Assembly (NCBI RefSeq): GCF_008831285.2
Contig: NC_045142.1
Location: forward strand, 9,915,952-9,977,951
Origin: Nymphaea colorata
Lineage: Eukaryota > Streptophyta > Magnoliopsida > Nymphaeales > Nymphaeaceae
Direction of reading: 5' to 3'
DNA length: 62,000 nucleotides
Below are positions 10,621-23,700 of the stretch, in pieces. Made by a program: the position numbers and the translations under genes. Positions within the stretch are counted from its first letter, which is position 1; every line of letters starts with the position of its first letter. The notes below the pieces were generated by a model, which did no database searches, was not told where the DNA came from, and saw nothing but the letters and a program-made list of their open reading frames with translations.

Positions 10621-12120
10621 GCTTCGGGCCTTTTCAAGATATCGTGGGAACATTTGATCTCGTGGGTGATTTGGTCAAGATCATCCAATTAGGACACTTT
10701 GGTTCATTTCTTCCAAATGTTTTTATAGAATTTCTATGTTTTCAGTAGTATATTAGTATAAGGACTTATTCAGGAGCCTTGTATTTCACATGCGTCGCTT
10801 TATTTTGCCCCTTCTAGGATGAGGTTTCGTTTTGTGAACCCCAGGGCAGCTTGGTTATTTCAAGCCCCAACACTCAAGACTTTGGTCATTTCAGGTCCCG
10901 GCAATTCTCTCCGGTTTAAATACTAGCGGATATTGGAATTAAGAAAACCAAGCGAGCGTTTGAATGATGCCATTATCTAACCTAGTTTTTCAAACTTGGT
11001 TTCATAAAAACGAAGCTTTTCTTGGAAATTTTCTCTTGTTTAAATATTGGCTGATATCGGAATTAAAGAAACTGAGGAGTATGTTATGTTAAGCAAGTAT
11101 ACAACACCGTCATTACTTTAATAGAAAAGCCACTAAAATCACTTGTTTACAATATGTGGTCGGCGGGAAAAGAAAAAAAAAACGAGTTTGATGGACGAGA
11201 GAAATTATCAAGGATTCAAGGGCACCCCAAACACTGGAAAACTTTTACCTGACTTCTAGGCAATGGAGTGGATGACTTTTCAAAACAAAGTTTGGCTAAA
11301 TGTTAAAGCGTTGGACTTTCTTCATTTCTAAGAAATGATATTGGATTGGATTTAAATTCGGCTTCAAAATACATCATATACGAATTTGGATCATATTTAC
11401 AAATATCTTGCATATAATACCCTTGAAAATAGGTCAAATTCTGATTCGGATATGAATGCAAAAACAAGATTTAGATTGTGAAATTGATTGAGGAGTCAAG
11501 TATGACTTTTCCCAGAAAAAAAAATTACCGCCTTGTCCCCAACCTGGTCTAGTCAAACAGATGACCCGATCAACCAAGTCACTGAAAGAGAAAGTTCAAG
11601 GCCTTGCCGAAACTCGGTCAATGCTCTTGAAGCGACTCGTTTAGCCCACCCTTTTGGTATATGTTGAATACACGGTTTCATGAATTCGTCTCAATCTTAT
11701 TTACATGAAATACAACCGTTCTTACCAAACAAGCCCAATAGATTCCACAAAATTCAACAAAAAAAAGTACACTATTTTGTACAGATCCAATCAATTTATA
11801 CTCCCACTCATAGCCATATAAATAACTAAATTTGATTTAGGTCTAGACCAGTGTTACCAAAATCGGTTTAGGAGTTGAATCGTGGATCAACCGATTTATA
11901 GATTAGACAGAGTCAGTAAAAAATAATAAGAAAGCATTTATTGGAAAAATAAATGAGAAAATATTTAATAAATAATTAAAACAATATTTTAAAAAAATTG
12001 AAAATGGCTGTTTTACCCAATGAGGCTGCACTGCTTTGATTTTAATAGGCCGATTCAGTCCAGTTTATTGGATCCAACCAAACAAATGACTAATGACTAT
12101 TTTAGAATAGATTTTATTAA
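10621..12120. other. intergenic, no gene seen
   Basis: No gene is recognised. Near 11650-11745 the sequence ends TTCTTACCAAACAAGCCC, with TTTCATGAATTCGTCTCAA inside, which resembles the small MITE family clustered at 42-47 kb. Confidence 0.3.
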
Positions 12121-12397
12121 GCTTAGGCATCGGGCTGGGTACACGGTACCAGCCAAAAAAGGCCCCGATAATGTATTTGGCAGGCTTGAGTCAGCTCGGT
12201 TTGATTTATTTTTTATATTGTTTTTATTTAATAAATGTTATAAATTTTATTATTAAAAATATATTTTACATTTAAACTTTTTTATTTTACATTAAAAATA
12301 TTTTTTATTTTAACGAAATTGAACCTGAGCTCGAAAGTCAGATGTCCGGCCAAGCTTGGACTCGATTTTCGGGTGTCAGGCCGACCGGATGCCCATG
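12121..12397. mobile_element. MITE with GGCATCGGGC / GATGCCC inverted ends
   Basis: The left end TTAGGCATCGGGCTGG (12123-12138) and the right end CCGACCGGATGCCCATG (12381-12397) are imperfect inverted repeats. They enclose about 240 bp with a very AT-rich centre. The right 60 bp recur at 10557-10620 and, more diverged, at 6840-6910, so this is the most complete of three family members here. Target duplication is not evident. Confidence 0.55.
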
Positions 12398-14290
12398 ATT
12401 TTATCCATAAACTTTACCAATATTTTATTTTCCTGCCTGTACACATTTATGATGTCATTTTTAAAATTATTATTGTTGCTATTATATTAAGAGAAATATT
12501 TTACATACATACCCATATATTTAAATATATTATCTTTGGCCACTTAAAAAAAAATTACCGAGCAGGTTATGAGTTATGGGGCCATGTATTATTTATTGAA
12601 AATGACCAAAATATCTCTGTTGATTAAATGGAATACTACCCGTACAAAGTTAAAAAATAGTATGGTAAAAAAAATACACAGATATAAGATGATCTGAATG
12701 CCCCTTGAGTTTAAGATATAAATGATCCACAGGGATCGATCAATTTAATTGGAGATCTGAAGTCCGTTAAAAAACATACAAAAAATCAGTAGATTTGCAA
12801 CAAATAAAAATTAAAAAATGAAAGAAAAATAGTTTGGCATTAAATAAATGAAAACTGCATTTTTTTTAAGTTCTAAAGGACTAATTTATTTATCATTTTT
12901 TTTTGTAAAAAATACATTTTTTTTTGTGACTATGATAATTTTATATATAAATGAGATGCCTCTAAAATTATATTGTATATACAAGCATTTAAGAGATGAC
13001 AATATATCATATATGAATTGGGCACACCATTTAGAGTTGGTTTTGACAAACAAAATAGTATGTAACTGTTTAATGAATATGGGTTAAATATTGAGCCGAT
13101 TAATGCAACACCTTAAAAAAAAAAAATGTTATGTTGTGGCAGATTTATGAAATAATTATAAACTGTTTCATTTACCAAATAAGTCCTTAATTACTGTTTT
13201 TAAATATTCATATTGTGACTCAAATTCACTTTAAATATAAATGAAAAAAAGCATAGCAACACATCTAAATCTTTTAAACGTTCAAATAAATATAAACAGC
13301 CGCATGACATGTTAAGAGCTGACTTTTCAAATATTGAATAGAGTAACATATTTGAAAGTGATTTCGAATATGAATCCGATTTCATATCTCTATACGATTG
13401 AATGTCACTCTTAAATTCAAATTCAATTTACTCGCTTGCCAGTGTTCATTTTTTTTTTCATATCCAACTTTTTGAAACAGTTTGATAAGATATTCGATTC
13501 TAATCACGATCCATTGACATCACCAGATGAATGCATTAATATGATTTAATTTCTAGCTATTCATCAGCAAGTAGATAAGAAAAATTAAATATATTACTTT
13601 TGTAGGTGATAAAGGTTTGCATCAGCCAATCTTGTCAAAATTGACACTTGGACATACAAAATATGTTTATTCTTACATTATTAGTTTGAAACATTCGATT
13701 GTTTATATATAAAGACATCGAAATTTTTTAATTACAACCCTCCAATCAAAATATCTGGCTTCATCAATATTTATTAGCTGCTGATTTAAGGCTGCCATGT
13801 GTATCAAAAATCAATATTTTATATAAAATCCAAAATGACATTTTCCAAATATGTTTAGAACAGTATTTTTAATTTTTTATTTATTATAATTAATGTTTTT
13901 TTAAATATTTTTCGCACATTTACCAAAAAATCAGCTGAATTGGTGAATCGGCCGTATTTTAACAAATCCAACTGACGATCAGAGCCTGCTGCTTAGAACA
14001 ACTTTTAAAATTTACCTGTTTTATAGTTTTATTTTTCAATATTTATGTGAAACTAATTTTTTTAAAACACTGATGAAGGCAGCATTTAAAAATCTGCCTA
14101 TTTTATAATTGATCGAGTCTTCCGGTTCAAATCAAATCTAGGGATTGGACCTGAGCAAGATCCATTTATGTTTTTTGGTCCCAACCAAACCGGGTCGTAC
14201 TTAATCAGTTCGGTCTGGGTCCGGCCCGAGTTAACCTTCAAACCCCGGGCCCCACCTGATTTTCTTAAAATTATGATTAAAATATTGATG
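12398..14290. other. intergenic, AT-rich, no gene seen
   Basis: This spans the approach to the RING ligase promoter. Small frames at 12319-12627 and 12848-13087 are AT-rich chance frames without domains. A GC-richer patch at about 14120-14250 (GGGTCCGGCCCGAG, CCCCGGGCCCCACC) may be another MITE remnant close to the promoter. Confidence 0.35.
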
Positions 14291-14294
14291 AAAA

Positions 14295-14796
14295 TATAAA
14301 GTAGAAAATAAAATAAGTGAGAAACAGAGAGGAGGAGCGAGAGTGGGGAGAGGACTCAGGAGAGAGAGAGAGGGGGAGGGAGAGAGGGAAGGAGAGGGAG
14401 AGAGAAGGGAGAAAAAAAAAATGTAAAAGGAGAAAAGGAAAAGAAATTCCCTTCGGATTTCCTCTGACAAGATTTACCAAATCTTCTGTTCTTCTCTTCC
14501 TGAACTTCCTCCTCCTTTTTGTTTTTGTTTTGTTTCTTTCTTGGTATTCTTTTTTGTTTTCTTGTAGAGGAATCATTGAATCCCTCTGTCAGATCGCCTT
14601 CTCTAATCCAAGATCACAGGGCTTTCTGAAATTCCCCGTCTGCGTGCATTGTCCCTCTCGATTCTTCTTGCTTTTCCGTCCTGTTTCTTCTCGGAGTCGC
14701 TCTCTCGATCCCTTTCTTCTTCCGTTGCAGGCAACGATCTTCGCAATTTTGGGGGTTGGGGGGTTAGGACTAGAATTTGTGTACTCTTTACAGGGG
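14295..14796 (+). promoter_or_regulatory. TATA box and GA-rich leader of the RING ligase gene
   Basis: A TATAAA sits at 14295-14300, placing transcription start near 14325-14330. The leader opens with a purine (GAGA) block at about 14325-14420 and then turns pyrimidine-rich. It contains one upstream ATG, at 14421, followed at once by TAA, so it is a minimal start-stop uORF. The next ATG is the coding start at 14797. A leader intron cannot be excluded. Confidence 0.5.
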
Positions 14797-17700
14797 ATGG
14801 AATCTTCTGGTGGCAGCAGTCCGGAAGTCTACCGCAGCTCGCGGCGATTCGGCGTTCGTTTCTCTCCAGCGAATTTCATCCAGGCGCCCCTTTCGGCTTT
14901 GATCGAGTACTCCGGCATATTCCGCGGTCGGTCGGTGCATCACGAGGCAGAGCCGCTCGTATCCGAAGGTGTTACCGCGGTTGACGGTTTGGTATCCGGC
15001 TTTCGGGAGCGGTTGGAAGAGGCGGCTGCTCGTGGCACCGGTGCGGAAGTGTCGATCAGGATAATTGGGGTCGGAGAGCAGGAACACGTTAGGGTTTCTT
15101 CGGCGTCGGCGGAGGGAGCAGGGGTCAGGACGGCGGAACCGGGGAGGTTGTCGTCCGGGGATGTACAGGGGGTAGCAGCCGGCGGTGGGGGCGGGATTGG
15201 CGAGACGGCGTTGCCGCCTTCGCCCCTAGCGGCAGATGGAGGGCCGGGATCGCCGGATGGAGGTGCAGAAGGAGAGAGTGCAAGCGGGTCACCGGTGGTA
15301 GGGACGACGAATGGACGGGAAACATCCTATCAGAGGTACGATATTCAACAATTGGCGCGTTGGATAGAGCAGATTCTACCTTTCACCCTTCTTCTGCTGG
15401 TAGTCTTCATTCGGCAGCATTTGCAGGGTAATCATTTCCTCCCTGTTTCTTTAATTTTCAGAATCTAGGTAGCTCTATATGGTTATTTTCCTTTCTTGGA
15501 GCTAGTTTCTTCTTATTTAATAACAATTTAGCAGCGGATACTTATTGAAAATTTAATGTGACAATTGCAGCCACTGGTATATTAGGGAAAAATATAGTAA
15601 AAAAATTGCGATGGTATTTTCAGTAGATAGGATGCTGGTAGCGTCCGATTTGTTTTGGTGGTATCTTGTTGCTGGGGACATCTTATTGGTTGTTGAATAG
15701 GTTGTGCACCACATGGCTCCGACTTACAAGATTGAGGTATAACTGAATTTTCAATAGCCCGTTTGAGATGAAAATAAATGTCGGAGCCTGAGCTTCTATG
15801 GGATTTGGTTCAATTAATTTCTTGGGGTTTCCGCTTCTGACAGGATCCTGTTATGAAGTATCTAGTCTAGGTGGCTGGTACTCTGGAGCAGAATGATGTC
15901 TTCTCCTTTTTCCCGTGTTTGCTTAGAAAATCAGAAATTGACAGCTTTAGAACGTGCATCCTCTTTAAGCACGTGTTTGACGCGCGGAAGTCACCCAAGG
16001 TGAAAGAGTCGCAGCGGACTTTTTCACACAGGGCCATCTTCATAGATGACTTCATGAACCCACACGCCTTCAACAAGACCTCGTATCAGTTATTAAGAGG
16101 GTGCCTTCACCCTGGAGAACTTATTCACGGTGATAAATTCGTAGCCAGTTCTTTCACACAGAAAGGGCCATTAACAGAGAAGTTGTTCGTAGATGACTTC
16201 TTGAACCAAACACGCTTTAAACAAGAGGATTCTCAATGCCCGTGTTGGTGGACCTGCGTGTCCATTATTAAATGGAACCCGTGGAAACCCCCTCTACAAT
16301 CTCATCCGTACAGGAAAGGAGGTGAAGCCATGCGAACGGGGAACTTCTTTTCCTGTTTCTCATTGTTATTTGGATGTACAATCGTCATGAATATCATATA
16401 TTTTTTGAAAATGTGATGATAATATTCGCAATGCGAAGAAAACCAAAAAATGTAAAATCTCACTACATTTCAAAGTTATTGCCAAAACCAATTTTGGGAT
16501 ATTTTTATTTTCTTTAAACAAATAGCATTATAAATATATATTAATTGCTTTCTATGGTTTCCTTTTGTCATTTCAAAAGTAAATTTGGAATCTTCATCAA
16601 TGTTCTTTTGTAAGAAATTAGTAGAAAGATTACAATCTTGTAAAATTTTTCTATTTATTTTTCATATATTTTTTATTTGTTAAATCCCTGAGATTTTCTC
16701 TTGATTTTCCCAAGCAAACAACTTTGCTGAAATACCAAGAGAATCCTTGCAGTTTAGAACCTGAGAATAATAATTATGGCAATGGCATAAATGATCATTC
16801 CTTGTTCAGTCCTCATAAATCATTCCCTCTTTATTAGTCACAATACTTTTTTTCTTCGAGTGGATGGTCACTTGAAGTCTAGTATTAGTTAGAAAATATT
16901 CTCATGCACAAGATTTGAGAATCTGAAGGCATGAACATTTATGAACTTATGATGCCCTTCCCTTCACTGGAAGGAGTTGCAGGTTTCTTTGTCACATTTT
17001 GGATTGCTGCAGTGATGATAAAGTCAAATGACGTGCTGCGGAAGCAAACAGCACTCAAGGTGTTTCCCTTTCTGATTTGCTTTCTTTTCTTTTGTCGTGT
17101 ACCAAAGAAAGATGAGATAATTCTAGATACTTGTTACTTGGATGCCTTTCTATGCTAAGGTAGGGTTATTGATTCACATTATCTTGACAAACAAAAGTTG
17201 TAATTTAGTTTTACAGTGACTGAGGCATCTTTGATGTGTTCAAAATAGAATTGAACCGAGCAACTTTGTGTATAAAATGAGTTAGTAGGGGATTTATTCC
17301 CTCTATGACTTCAACTTTTTATGTCTTTTATTGTCACTGATTGAAATAATAAAATGGTTCTTAGGCTTTTCTTTTTCAATGCGAAACACTATCAGATATT
17401 GCGTAGTTAAGGGTCTAGGCAGTGGACCTTCAAGGAAGGTCCACATCAGCCTAGTTAACTGCCTAAGTTGGCTGAAAAAGTAATAATAAGTATAAAAAGG
17501 CTGTCAAATGTTCACTATACTGTTCTGAAATTTAATAGTATTATACATGTAAACTGTAAAGTATGATGTATGACGATATTTATTTGCGAAACAAAACAAG
17601 GAAGCAACACACACTAGGCATGCTGTCCTGGGTGATCTTGCTCAGCAAAGCCAGGCCACTTGTCTGCTGAGGTCCTAGGTGTGCCTTTGTCTATAGAGGT

Positions 17701-20700
17701 ATATATTCATCGTTTGCCTTCAAATTGACATATTAAACTTGCAAATGTCAGTTTGCTTTTGCTCCAAAAGCTAGTTGAAGGAAAAAATTTCCAAGATGGA
17801 TGAACAGAGTAAATTCACATAATTTCTATGACAAAGCTGTTTTGTAAGTTGCCAACAATTCTATTACTTGCATTCCTTTTACACTTATTTCTTGAGAAAT
17901 TGAAAATCTAACCCGAGGAACAAAGCACAATCAACTGATCTTTGCGTCTTACCTAATATGTGTCCAAAATGTGGCTGTGACATGCATCTTATTGTTCATT
18001 TTTATTTTCTTGGTTATTTACATGGGAAGGGTAGAAAAACCTGCCAGGTGAAATTAGAAACACAGAATTACATTTTAGAGTTTCACAAGTTTAATGTGTT
18101 GTGTCCCTTCTTACTTTTTATTTTCTTGTATTTTCACCATTTTTCTTCTGTTATTCTATATATCATAACGTTTGTGCTTTTAGTTCTCTGCTTGTCTTTG
18201 AAATCAAATAAAGACTTTGGCCAAAATTGACATTGAAATTCCTTTTTATTGTTCTGAAAAGAACTCCAAAAACTTTCTTACTGCAGATGGGGAACAAATT
18301 TCAGTACACTAGGTCTGATAGAAGATAACATTTGATTCATCTTATGGTTGGTTGGAGAAATCCAGCGTCGTTGTATATCAAGCATGTTTGATTGTTGTGC
18401 TATGTCACATAGGTGTGGGTGTATATAGGGGTGCGGCTACAGGTGCAGCATAGGTACAAAGCAATTTCAAAAACTTGGGTGTGGGACATGGCTTTGGAAC
18501 TGGTTTTTTTTACCTCTACTTCTTCCTCCGACTCTCTGATGTACTCTTTCTCTTTCCCCTTGATTTTTTTCTTATTGTTTCTCCCCACGACCATATAAAT
18601 ATATATGAATTTATAGAATGAACTATTGACATGAATTTATGACTCACTTAGCAACACTGAACTTGAGTGAAAGTTAAGTTATATGCATATACATAGTTGA
18701 CAATCCAATTTGGTTGGTTGGAACAGCACTAGCATCTGGTTTGTGACCATACAGGTCAGAAACATCCTTGAAGAGTCTGTTTACATGGTTGCAATGTTGT
18801 CTAATCCTGACAGGTTCATGATACATTGGTCCTTGGACTCTAGGAAATATTTCTTGATGCAGCTTTCTACTTTCTTTAGTAGGGCGTTTGCTTTGCCACA
18901 AGTTAATGATCTTCACGTCCACCTTTAGTTACTTTTTTTTTTCTTTTTTATTCTGTCCTTTTTCCTGTATAAGGTTATGTTCTGTGATATATGAGTAATC
19001 TTTACTCTGATGAAATTACTTGCACGTCTCTCCAGTGCCTTTCTCCGTGATTTTCGTCCAGGATGATCGTTTGGATAGAACCTTGAAATATCTCTGCTCA
19101 AGCACTTGACTTTTTTTTTTTCTTTCTAAATTTTCCCAGGGCGAGAGGAAAGTTCCCGTTCTTGTTGGCATCATATTGGTATCTATACTTCATACGGTTG
19201 GGGTTTACTGGTGGTATAGAAATGATGACCTTCTCTACCCACTTGTCATGCTTCCACCAAAATCAATACCGCCATTTTGGCATGCTATATTTATCATTGT
19301 GGTGAATGGTAAGGTCTTGTCTTGACACACATTTATCATGGTTACACATTATTTCTTTTTGGCAATTTCTTTAGGGTATCTCCAGAAGCCATCTGTTGCC
19401 ATAATGATGAGGGTGAATTAAAGGAAAATAAGGTTTTGACATGAATATGATGCTTAAACAAAAGGATAAAACCAATGAAAGGTAATGGGATGCTCAAATA
19501 TTGGATAAAAAAATGCTATCTTTGGTATTTCTATTCTTAGTCCTCTGCCTGTGTTGGTTTTCTTTTCCTTGAAACGAGGGAAGGCTATTTTTGGTCATTC
19601 AAATTCTGTGTATCGTATAGTCAATGAATCTCATACGTAATACTCTAGGTACTGTACTTATTGTGGGAAGCCATTGTTTATGCTTTATGGTGGTCTGAGT
19701 TTCTTAGCTGTTCTGTTTTATGACACTTATGTTGTGAAGCATTTATTTATTGAAATCCAAAAAACAAAATCGTTGGGCAGTAAGAAACAAATGTTAATGA
19801 TAAGTGCTTCAATCTGTAACCAGAAAGTAAAGCCCAAAAGTGGTGGGTATGCTATTTAATTGCAGTAGCCAGAATTTCTTTGGTTGAGAACCTGAACCAT
19901 CACATTTTTTATTATCTACCTAATCATAATTGAAACAAACGATATGCTTGGAATTAATTGTATGTCACTTGATTTTGGCCAAAAAGGAAAAAAACATGCG
20001 TGGCGCTAACAGTTTTTTGACGTTTCCCATTTAAAAGAGGGCAGGTACGGAAATGAGTCACATGACATATAATTCTGTAGCTTGTGCTTTTCTTTTGCTT
20101 CTCTCATAATCATTTGAGCAACTTAATTCTTGTCTTCAGTCGCAAAAGATATTGAGCAATTGGTCCCATTTAACACCTTAGGCACGTTAGGTGCCAGCTA
20201 CAATTTCCAGAAAATTGATAAGTGGATTCACACAGCTTCCAGGGAATTTGCATTAAACTTCTCTTTTGCTGTATGATGGTTCAAGTGGATACCTCTTCTA
20301 TCTTGTGTCCTTGGCCCAGATGTTTAGATGATTCACTTGAAAAATTTGGATTAGCAATTGAAGTGTGATAGTTTTAGTCTTTTAGATGGTTCACCACCAA
20401 TCACTCTATTGACTTGTCACTGAATGCTCATCTATGAATTTGATAACATGTGCATGACAAGAGACTGAAATAATTTTAATACTTGATATATTTATAGGAA
20501 CATTTCTTCATAGCTTTGAAAAAAACTCGTGTGAACCTATAAAAAAAAGTAAAACTTTATGGATATTTTCATAGCTTTGAGAAAAGCTGAGAACTCTAAA
20601 AATTCTGGGTCAATAAAAATTTCTGACCTTGATAATTTTGACTCATGTACACTCCCATGTGCATACGTGCAGGTGCATTTATTTGTTTCTTTTGAGCACC

Positions 20701-23700
20701 ATGCAGGAGGGTAGGCGCATCAGTGTAGTCCTAATAGGGTAAATATGTATTATATATGACATGGAAGAAGATAAAAAAGTTAATTGTGAGATAGTAGAAT
20801 AAAAAGGTTATTCATCTATTTTGTGGTGGAATAGCTTATGAGAGGATATATTTCATAAGTTGGTTAGTGTGTGAATACTCTCTTGGTCTTTTTTGCCTTT
20901 TGATGTTAGGATATAGTAGTAAGTGAATTCTTTTCCAGGTTTATCTATTGTAGAGGTGTTCAACTAGCATGATGTTTTGAAACTACCATAACTCAGTGGC
21001 ACATCTGAAAGTTATTCTTAATTTATGGCTGGAAAATTAGTTACCACAGGTTATGTGGTCTACTGAACTAACGTTTTCTACTCTTTGGAAATACTTCCCA
21101 ACCTCTAGATTCCTGGTGTGAGAGTTGGCACTTGGGAGGACTAATACTAATGAATTTTGGTAATTGTGTAATTGAAAGCTTCTAATCTTTACACGTAAAT
21201 GGACCTTTTTTTATATGAAGTTGCCAGTTTGTGCTTGCTGACCGCCAGCCTGTCCTGGAGTTGTCTCAGACCTTCACCTGGATTGAACTGGGGAATGTTG
21301 CTAGTTAAATAAGATTTCTTTTCCTTCTGGTTCATGAAAAATGACTTCGGAGCTTTCCAGTGGCAAAACAAAATTATCAGATGTGAAGCTTAAGCCAAAT
21401 ACTATTGCTACTCAAGTGTCCCTCGTACACAATTGTGTTACATGCTTCCACTTTTCTGTTTTTCTGTGTAATTGGGTTTCAAGCCTATAAAATGACTAGC
21501 ACAATTTTGAATTTCTTTTGATTGTTTCACAGATACCATGGTTCGCCAGGCAGCAATCATCTTCAAGTGTGTATTACTCATTTACTATAAGAATAGCAGA
21601 GGTCGCAATTACAGGAAGCAGGTATTCTTCCTTTCATTTTGGTCTATTCAGGTAAATGTATTATCCATATCATTAAAAAAGAAGGTGAAAAAGGTGAAAA
21701 ATGAAGAGCAACAAAAAGGGGGTCATGATATATTGAAAATTTTCCAAAATGAAAATATCATATTTTTTCATTCACTTTTTTTTTCAACAATTTTTTTAAT
21801 ATATTCTAATTTTTTTGATGCTTATTTTTATATTTATGCTTATTTTTCTATTTTAATAACTATCTGGGATTTGGATCATTGTTTCTATAAAAAAAATTAG
21901 TGAAAACTTAAACTTTCATCATTTTTTCTGTTATCTTTTACATTTTTTGAATTTGCAGGATTTTCCCAATCTTTCCTGAGAGAAACAAACTTCTCATTTA
22001 ATACCTGAGAAAAACGTTGCTGATAAAAATGCAGGAATGATGTTTGTCATCCGTTTGGATTCATGTTGGATCAGCCTTTACCAAATCTAACCTAACTGGA
22101 TTCCATGTAGTTAGATCTGCTCTTGTATTTAGCTAATTTTTTAATACCAAATTTAGGTCTGACTAGCAGAAGATTGAACTGTTATATGTGGTGGGCTTAG
22201 ATCTTTGTCAGATCTTAGCTGGATGTACTATGTAGGACTCCGCTTTGGATTCAGTTGCAAAGGCACATAATAATATTAATCCAATTAATGAGATCCAGTT
22301 TTCTTTACCAGACCCAACTAATTGGTTATGGATTTGGGTGGGTAATTGAATGTATCCTACCTATTGGCTACCATACACTTCAGTTTTGCAAAAAAAACAT
22401 CTATATTTTTTGATATTGCTGCTTTCTTTCACCCGAATCTGCTTATATAGATAGGCTTCTCTTATCATCTAAAACGGACATGGATAAGGAACTCCATGAC
22501 TCGGGCAATCATGACCTGATGGAGTGATTCCACAATCCAGACCTGATTCTTGTAAAACTTAGGTGTATATGGGTCAAGTGTTGAATCATGACCGAGTTCG
22601 TAGTAGATCCGAGTCAACTCGCTGGTTTTGCCAACTACGTCATGGAGTCTTTTCCAGTTTCCACTGTTTCAATAACATGAGGCCTTTATATGAACATAGT
22701 CACAGAAAATGCGTTTCTTTCAAAAAAAAAAAAAAAACGCGAAAAAACGCGATAAATTAAATGGCCATTTAAAACTATAAAAGCACATTTTTTTTGAAAA
22801 AATGTTAAAAACGAGTTTTTAATGCATTTTTTTTGCGTTTTTTTCACTTCTTTCACTTTTTTAGTTTTTTTAATGCGAAACAGTTTTTTTTTTAATTTTA
22901 TATTTTTTATTTGTTGCAAATCTACTTATTTTTTGATGTTTGTGTTATTAGTTTCTCACTTATTTTATTTTTTCCTCCTTTCTAATTTTTTTAAATTTTT
23001 AAAAATTTACCATATTTTTCCCTTTTTTTCAAGGTCGCTGTATTATACTCGAGAAAAACCTCGTCGTTTCAAACTCCGAGACGTTATTTGTAACTACGAT
23101 ATAAAGCCTCCTTATCATCCGTATTTCTCAGTTCGGTGCCCATCTGGAAAATCTTTTGGTTCTCATCTAAGATTCTTAAGAACCTTTTGTGTAGCCATGG
23201 ATTAATTTTATGCACACATACAGAGGGTGATGTTCTTCGCTTTTTAAACCATTATTACTGGAGCCTAAGTAGGAACCCTCACTCATGGGAAATCCAGGGT
23301 CCTCTTGTTGTTTTGCTTGAATTTGGACTGAGATATCATTTACTATTTTCTGTTTTTCTTTTTAAGAATGTTGCTTATTTATATTAATTTACTAGTAACT
23401 TGTATAATCTAGCACATGATTTCTTGAAGAGTTTTCTTGTTAATTCTCACTCATTTTCTGCTTCATGAGTCAACAAAGATTTGGTTGCTTTATTCTTCTG
23501 ATCCTTTTCTGCATGCTGATTATTGTTCCAGCTTTGGCAGATGTGCTCAAAGAGCAATATGCATTGCCCATTTGTCTTGCCTTGGTTGCTGGAAACTTTA
23601 TATTTTGTGCAATTCTGGAGTAACGTGATTTTTTTTGTCACTTAAAGCCTTATTGTGATTTATCCAAGAAAAGAATCAGTTGCATTTTTGTCCTAAGAGT

